Assembly: GCA_033239005.1 (NCBI GenBank)
Contig: BSQZ01000060.1
Span: 2,323,501-2,387,500 of the forward strand
Origin: Lamellibrachia satsuma
Taxonomy: Eukaryota > Annelida > Polychaeta > Sabellida > Siboglinidae
DNA: 64,000 bases
Direction: 5' to 3'
The translations under genes were made by a program, and so were the position numbers. A model generated the notes under the pieces. That model was given only the letters and a program-made list of their open reading frames with translations. It was not told where the DNA came from and ran no database searches. Below, piece after piece: positions 58,760 to 64,000 of the stretch (positions within the stretch are counted from its first letter, which is position 1; the number at the start of each line of letters is the position of its first letter).

Positions 58760-59500
58760 TGGAAAGAGGCAGAAGGCAGGGATGCAGGCAGGTTGGCAGA
58801 CAGAAAGATAAGCAGGCATGCAGGTAGACAGGAAAGTAGGCAGACAGACAGAAAAATAAGTAGACATATAGGCAGACAGGTAAGCAGGCTGGAAGAAAGA
58901 CAAGCAGGCACGTAGGCAGACAGGAAAGCAGGTTGGCAGACAGAATGACAAGCAGGCATATAGGCAGGCAGAAAAGCAGGCTGGCAGACAGAAATATAAG
59001 CACACAACAGTCATGCAGGAAGGAAGGCAGACATGTACCCAAGTTAACGACCCTTTATCCAAGTACTTAGCGATGAAATGGATATCTGTTTCTGAAACAA
59101 TAGTCAAACTATTAATGTGTTGATGAGCAATATACTGGAAAGAGGCAGAAGGCAGGGATGCAGGCATGTAGGCAGACAGAAAGATAAGTAGGCATGCAGG
59201 TAGACAGGAAAGCAGGCTGGCAGAAAGACAAGCAGGCATGTAAGCAGACAGGAAAACAAGCTGGCAGACAGAATGACAAGTAAGGAATGTAGGCAGGCAG
59301 GAAAGTAGGCTGGCAGACAGAATGACAAGCAGACATATGTATAGGCAGGCAGGAAAGCAGGCTGGTAGGCAGAATGACAAGCAGGCATGTAGGCAGGCAG
59401 GAAAGCAGGCTGCCAGATGGAAAGATAAGCAGACATGCAGGAAGGAAGGCAGACATGTACCCAAGTGGACAGGCAGATAAACAAGAGTGCAGGCAGGCAT
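58760..59500. repeat. Purine-rich gcagg/cagac minisatellite
   Basis: Variable units of roughly 40-50 bp (ggcaggaaagcaggctggca, gacagaaagataagcaggca) in two blocks: 58760-59000 and 59130-59460. The two blocks plus preceding sequence form a larger direct duplication. Long cysteine-rich open frames on the minus strand are by-products of the composition. Confidence 0.9.
59043..59091 (-). pseudogene. Decayed duplicate of the forkhead exon
   Basis: Copies the acceptor TGTTTCAG and the codons for NRYPF of exon 58661-58715, then has TAA in frame and lacks the donor. Flanking intron sequence is duplicated too, so a segment of about 370-420 bp was duplicated in tandem. Confidence 0.85.
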
Positions 59501-59559
59501 GATCAGGAAGAAACAGACACTCATAACTAAATGCCTATGCACCATAGACATAAATAGAA

Positions 59560-60700
59560 CACCCCTTAGTAAAACAAGACCACTAAGCCCTTATTAGTTG
59601 ACACATGATAAAGTGTTGCCAGCATGGACCAGTGACATTCATACTACTGCACGGCAAGAACCCACTGGAGGTCCAGTGTTTATACTGTACAGCACCCAGT
59701 CTTCATCGTATATCGTACCAGCATCTACTAAATATCTAAAGTTATCGAGTGTAATAAATGTACAATGGGTTAACATATATGTCTCAATAATATGACTTTT
59801 AAATAAATATAATGTAGACTGTGGGTGGTAAGCTTATATGCCTAATTTAAGAATAGACCACTGTAAGACAAGAGTGTAAGATGTAAGTGCATTTATTATA
59901 GCTAACTAGTACTCTACATGTATAAACCCCTAATACTAATAGCATAAACTCAACAGTCAACAATGTTGTCTATTTCACATGTGTATTGCCCAAGGCATTG
60001 ACAGACTAGCCTAGCTGTCATTGCACTGTTGTTTACAAACAAGTCTTGGACACTGCTCAACGCACAGGTCTCTAGGGTCTGTGCTAGGGAATAGTCAAGA
60101 TCAACCCTTTCACAGCCACCTCTTAGGGCAATTATTCAATAACTTCAAAGGGAGAGACAGGGCACCAACCTGATCCTGGTCTGTACATGTATTAGCTAAT
60201 GACTGGTCAAAATCTCATTAAGCCCTGTTGGACATTCTTCTCCAAGATCCCCAAAATATTCTTTTCCTATCTTCCAACGCATTAGTAATTAAAATCACCA
60301 TTAAGTAATTATAACTGATAAAGTAAATACCCGGAAATAAAAAGATGGACAGTTCTCTATCACACAGTATGATACAATTATAAATTGAAAGCATTGCTTA
60401 ATAAGGTAGAAAGTATAATTTATGAACTTACCAAAACAGAATTGCCATTAAGTGTAGAATCATGCCTGTCCCAACTCTCACTGACCACACGTGACCCCTG
60501 TTTTTAGGGTAACATTTATATTTAAACAATTGAATTATTAGTAATGAGACAAACTACAACTAACAGGAGAAATAGTCAAGGTTATGTGCCCTTAAACAAG
60601 ATTAGTTTTGTCATTGCATGTCAGGAAGATGGCATGTTCATGTGTGAAATAATCTTGGTGTGTCTTCTCGTGCATATGTCTTCATCCTCACTATAAGGAA
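59560..60700. other. No certain gene; possible small exon
   Basis: A 66-base minus-strand interval (60432-60497) has a good donor (TTTTG/GTAAGT) and an AG acceptor and is open in the frame giving VVSESWDRHDST, but its phase does not fit the known forkhead exon that follows and the acceptor lacks a pyrimidine tract. Nothing else is recognised. Confidence 0.25.
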
Positions 60701-60738
60701 TGACCGGATGATTTGTCTTGTCAGTGCAGAGAGATGGT

Positions 60739-63737
60739 CTATTTCCATTCCAATGACATGGTCATTGAAATGGTCTTCAGCACCTGGTGTGCGAACACTG
60801 CATTCCCCAGCTGCTCCATCACAGCCATTTCCACCTGCAGATCAAGATCTTTCTCGAATGTGATCTGGACAACTTGCCCAAGGACACGCCTCCTAAAAAG
60901 AAATGTGCTCTCTCATTTAAGCTGTCAATTGTTTTAATAGGCAACCTTTCACATGATTAGTCAAACAAATGCACAGAATGCAATGAATGTTGCAATGTGT
61001 ACAGGATGATTTACATGATAGTGGTTCATACAACGATGAAAAGGCAAACGACGACCAAAAAGGGGAGAGCCTCATTAAATGCAGATGACTTAATAACGAA
61101 AAAAAACTTATTAATGAGCTGACATCTAGTAGAGTTTTGAAGAAGTGCTACAAATATGCATACATGCAATCACACATTATTTATAAAACTGAATCCTACC
61201 CCTATAAAATGTTATGTTGCACATAATCAATGTGACTACTGGGAAATACTGAATGTACGTTACCCCCAAGAAAAACGAACGTAGCTGTAATATATTGATA
61301 TTTCAGAACATTTTCGAAACTGTTACACTCATTCACATATACACAAACACAGCACAACCATTTGCGACATAAATTACCTGAAAATAATTTCAGTTGTCTT
61401 GATGATCTTGTGAACAGACGCAGAAGGGAATGTCAGTCCACCGTCTTGTTTTCTGGCAGTCAGTAGAGCGTACTTGGGTACATTTAGTGTTTGTCCTTGG
61501 TGATCAGATGGATTTAGGAAGAGTAGCAGTTTGCAGGTGTTGCATGACACCTTGGCAGCCATCCTCATGACAACATAGCCACCGATGTAGTAGAGGACGT
61601 TATCTCTGATATCATTAGGATCCTCCTGGTCTAGAGATACCATCATTTTCTCCATGGCTTTCACTTCATCATCATCATTCTGCAGGTTGGGTGGGGGTTG
61701 AAACTGCTGAGATCGTTTCCATTGGATTTCAAAGAGTGGCTCACAAAGGGATTCCTCAAAGTCGGTGCAGTTTCCAGTGCTGGATGGCGAAATGCTGTTC
61801 CTCATCAGTATTCTGCGGAGGGCCCACTTGAACTGCGTTACATTACGGTTGTTGTTCCACCCTCCTCTTCGTCTTATCTTCTTGAACATGAGCTCTATGT
61901 GATCTTGTGAAAACTTGTAGGTGAGAACATATTTGTAGGGATGTGTCTGCGTGAGAAGGTCAATGCTGATGTTGAGGAGTGATTTCGAGGAAACTGCAAA
62001 GCCAATTATTGCCATTTTGCGACGTCCTGATCTCAGTAGTCTGCCCTTGTCATCTTTTAAGTTCATCAGGTAGTCATACATTTCTTCCAGAAATTGTTGC
62101 CACTCCCTCATATTTTCTACACACAGTGGAGCTTTGGATGCTCTTCAATGTATGTTTTTCATGTTTAGCAGATCAAAAAGCTTATCAACTTTCCTAAGGA
62201 AATTTGTGGTTTCCTCACTGCCTGCAAATTCCTCCTTCGCCACGTCTTCTCGAAGAAAGTCTATGGCATCTGCCACTGACGAACTGATGGTCTGTGCTGC
62301 AACTCGGACATTCATTTTGTGCTTGCAGTACTCAATGTGTGTTTTGGACAATTTGTTGCTCAAAACCAAGCCTTCCTCTTTCTGCAGAGTATTCAGGGAA
62401 TCAATGTACAATCACTTGATCAAGTTCTCTTCATGCTGAATAGTTTTGTAATCCCCAAGGAGGTTGCGCATCAATTTGATCATATGGCATACATCGAATA
62501 TAACATATATTCTGTCTTCGGGGCGGGCACGGTGGAAGAACCATGGTCTCATATCACCAATGTTCAACTTACAACCAAGTTTCACTGCTGTGCTTTGATT
62601 GCTGAATGTTCCATCAAACACCATTGCTTTGACATTGAAACCTGCTTTCATTAACAAAGCCAGACAATCATTTGTAAGCTGTGCCTGCACAACAGCAGAA
62701 AGTTTATTTATCATGAAGTATGCAACAGGGTGCTTCCAGTGTCCTGTTACCCCTGAAACCATAAACACCAAAGCTTCAGTGACTAGGCTGTCTTCAGCAT
62801 CAGGTAATGAAGCTCCATAATCTGCACAGCCAACATAACGCCTGCCAACTGGGTCCCAGACGGTTTCTTTGCGGATTGCCATGGCATCTAAAATGAGGAT
62901 GCAGTCTTTCATCCATGGTTTGTCTTGGAGGCTTTTTTCCAGAGTGTTGATCACATTTGTGAGAAATCCAGGCTTACAATCGACGGAAGCTGCCCAACTT
63001 CTGATGCTGGATGGGTGTAGCAAGTGTAGTATTGTTCTGACGTAATCGTATGCCTTGGGTGAGTAGTAGTGGAGGGTGAGTGCAAACTGTTTGATTTGTT
63101 GAGTATACTTTCTCGACCTTGTCGATCCTCGGCTGTTGGTAAGCTGGTTTCAAAAGATGTGTTGGGCCATCCCACCAAAGTTATTTCATAGCAATGCCAG
63201 CTCATTTTCTTCAAGTAGCTTTTGATCTCCAATAGACTTGAGAAGGTCTGTCATTTTTGTTATCTTCATCTGTTTTCATCTAACCTTTTGATTCAAGATC
63301 TTTATTTTCCGTTGCAATCTTGCAGTTTTCTCAACCATCTTTGAAGATAATGGCTGGTCTTGTGATGGTTAACAATATTCTATACTTAATCTGCGAGCCA
63401 CTTTTGTACGACTTGGAACATCGTGAAGTTCCACCACATTACTGCCTACAGATGACTCAGCAGGGCGCTTTCTGGCCTTTCTCGTTTTCTGTAGTTTCGG
63501 TTGCAGATGGGAAGGGAAGTTGAAAATGGAGGGAACTGCCCAATTATAGAGTCGTCTTCCAATCTTTTTGGGATGAACCACAAAACACTCTTCCTCAAAG
63601 TGTTCACTACAAAGATAACTGTTGCTTGTTGTTGTCCAGTCTTTCCTCCTGATTGCCTGCATCCATGCTGCTCGATGTTCTGGCATTTTCTTTACATCTG
63701 GGAATCTGCATATGGCAATACCCTTTGTCAGTAACAA
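60739..63737 (-). pseudogene. P-element-type THAP transposase, inactivated
   Basis: One continuous minus-strand frame from 63737 to 61378 (about 786 codons) without insertions or deletions encodes a THAP-type zinc-binding region (CRFPDVKK, AIRRKDW, CSEHFEEECF), a coiled-coil-like lysine-rich linker, and P-element transposase blocks: ALTLHYYSPKAYDYVR, LILDAMAIRK, YVGCADYG, HMIKLMRNLLGD, NTLQKEEGL, FSQDHIELMFKKIRRRGGW, YIGGYVVMRMA. A donor GTAATT at 61377 and an acceptor TTTTTAG before 60892 add a last exon (60739-60892) ending in TAG. Six in-frame stops interrupt it: 63369 (TAA), 63276, 63186, 63150, 62412 and 62145 (all TGA). The first zinc-ligand cysteines of the THAP domain are missing, presumably on an earlier exon. 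Its closest relatives in style are THAP9 and P elements. Confidence 0.88.
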
Positions 63738-63739
63738 TC

Positions 63740-64000
63740 AGAATATCACCCCATGAAGGAGGGGGGACATATTGTCATGGTCTTAACATTGGTGGGGGTG
63801 GGAGAGGTGGGACGACTGCCATGCACCGCTCATTAAACATTTCTGTATAAAATGTGTCGTACTAGGTCTTTATATAATAATATGACTATTAAATAATTTG
63901 TTGTTAAGGGATTCATCACACTTAAGTAAGTTACTTTAAATTTGCACATCTCAACTGCAATGTTGTCTAAAACCGTTATACTTCTAAATTGATGGCACTA
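63740..64000. other. No gene recognised
   Basis: Flank of the transposase. It may hold its first exon, but none is clear. A short guanine-rich block is at 63789-63812. Confidence 0.35.

Noticed and set aside
58728..59551. A 271-residue cysteine-rich minus-strand frame resembling a secreted or metallothionein-like protein
   Set aside because: It is a translation of the purine-rich gcagg/cagac repeat, open in several frames because the repeat lacks stop codons. It also overlaps the duplicated forkhead exon.

Overview
The window is animal nuclear DNA: AT-rich, with long introns bounded by GT-AG sites, several families of degraded non-LTR retrotransposons, short hAT-like elements and many minisatellites. 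The genes (a TGF-beta/activin type I receptor, a mitochondrial 3-ketoacyl-CoA thiolase and a forkhead factor) point to a bilaterian. tRNA-derived SINE-like copies and AATTG-rich hAT-like elements suggest a marine invertebrate, possibly a mollusc or other lophotrochozoan. This placement is inference. The standard genetic code fits every exon read here.

Layout. 1-14.5 kb has no convincing host gene: one weak exon-like stretch (1.3-1.6 kb), a SINE-like copy, a degraded retrotransposon (6.2-8.2 kb) with a duplicated 145-bp tail, two hairpins and a 3.1-kb minisatellite with 37-bp units. 14.6-27.1 kb carries nine exons of an ALK4/5-class receptor on the minus strand; all nine join in phase and encode about 484 residues, lacking only the signal-peptide exon. 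27-41 kb is repeat-rich: nested hAT-like element, two retrotransposons framed by inverted repeat arms, the last two exons of an unrecognised gene (33.66-34.22 kb), a third retrotransposon and SINEs. 41.5-53.25 kb carries ten in-phase exons of an ACAA2-type thiolase on the plus strand (about 394 residues, missing only the first few). 55.15-58.7 kb carries five exons of a divergent forkhead protein on the minus strand; the N-terminal half of the DNA-binding domain is not found. 60.7-63.7 kb is a P-element-type (THAP) transposase pseudogene on the minus strand.

The most striking signal is a repeated pattern: tandem arrays whose unit straddles the edge of a coding exon. In the thiolase gene a 3' splice site plus the first part of an exon is repeated at exactly 73-bp spacing 20 times before the real exon. 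In the receptor gene the last bases of two consecutive exons plus their 5' splice sites are repeated downstream (61-62 bp about 8 times, and about 40 bp 4 to 5 times), and the final codons are repeated after the stop. In the forkhead gene a whole small exon with its flanks has a decayed second copy. Similar local expansions sit inside retrotransposon reading frames (units of 15, 25 and 32 bp). This looks like a genome-wide tendency to local tandem duplication that does not spare coding DNA and creates competing splice sites.

The three host genes have no obvious functional link; this looks like ordinary gene order in a repeat-rich animal genome.
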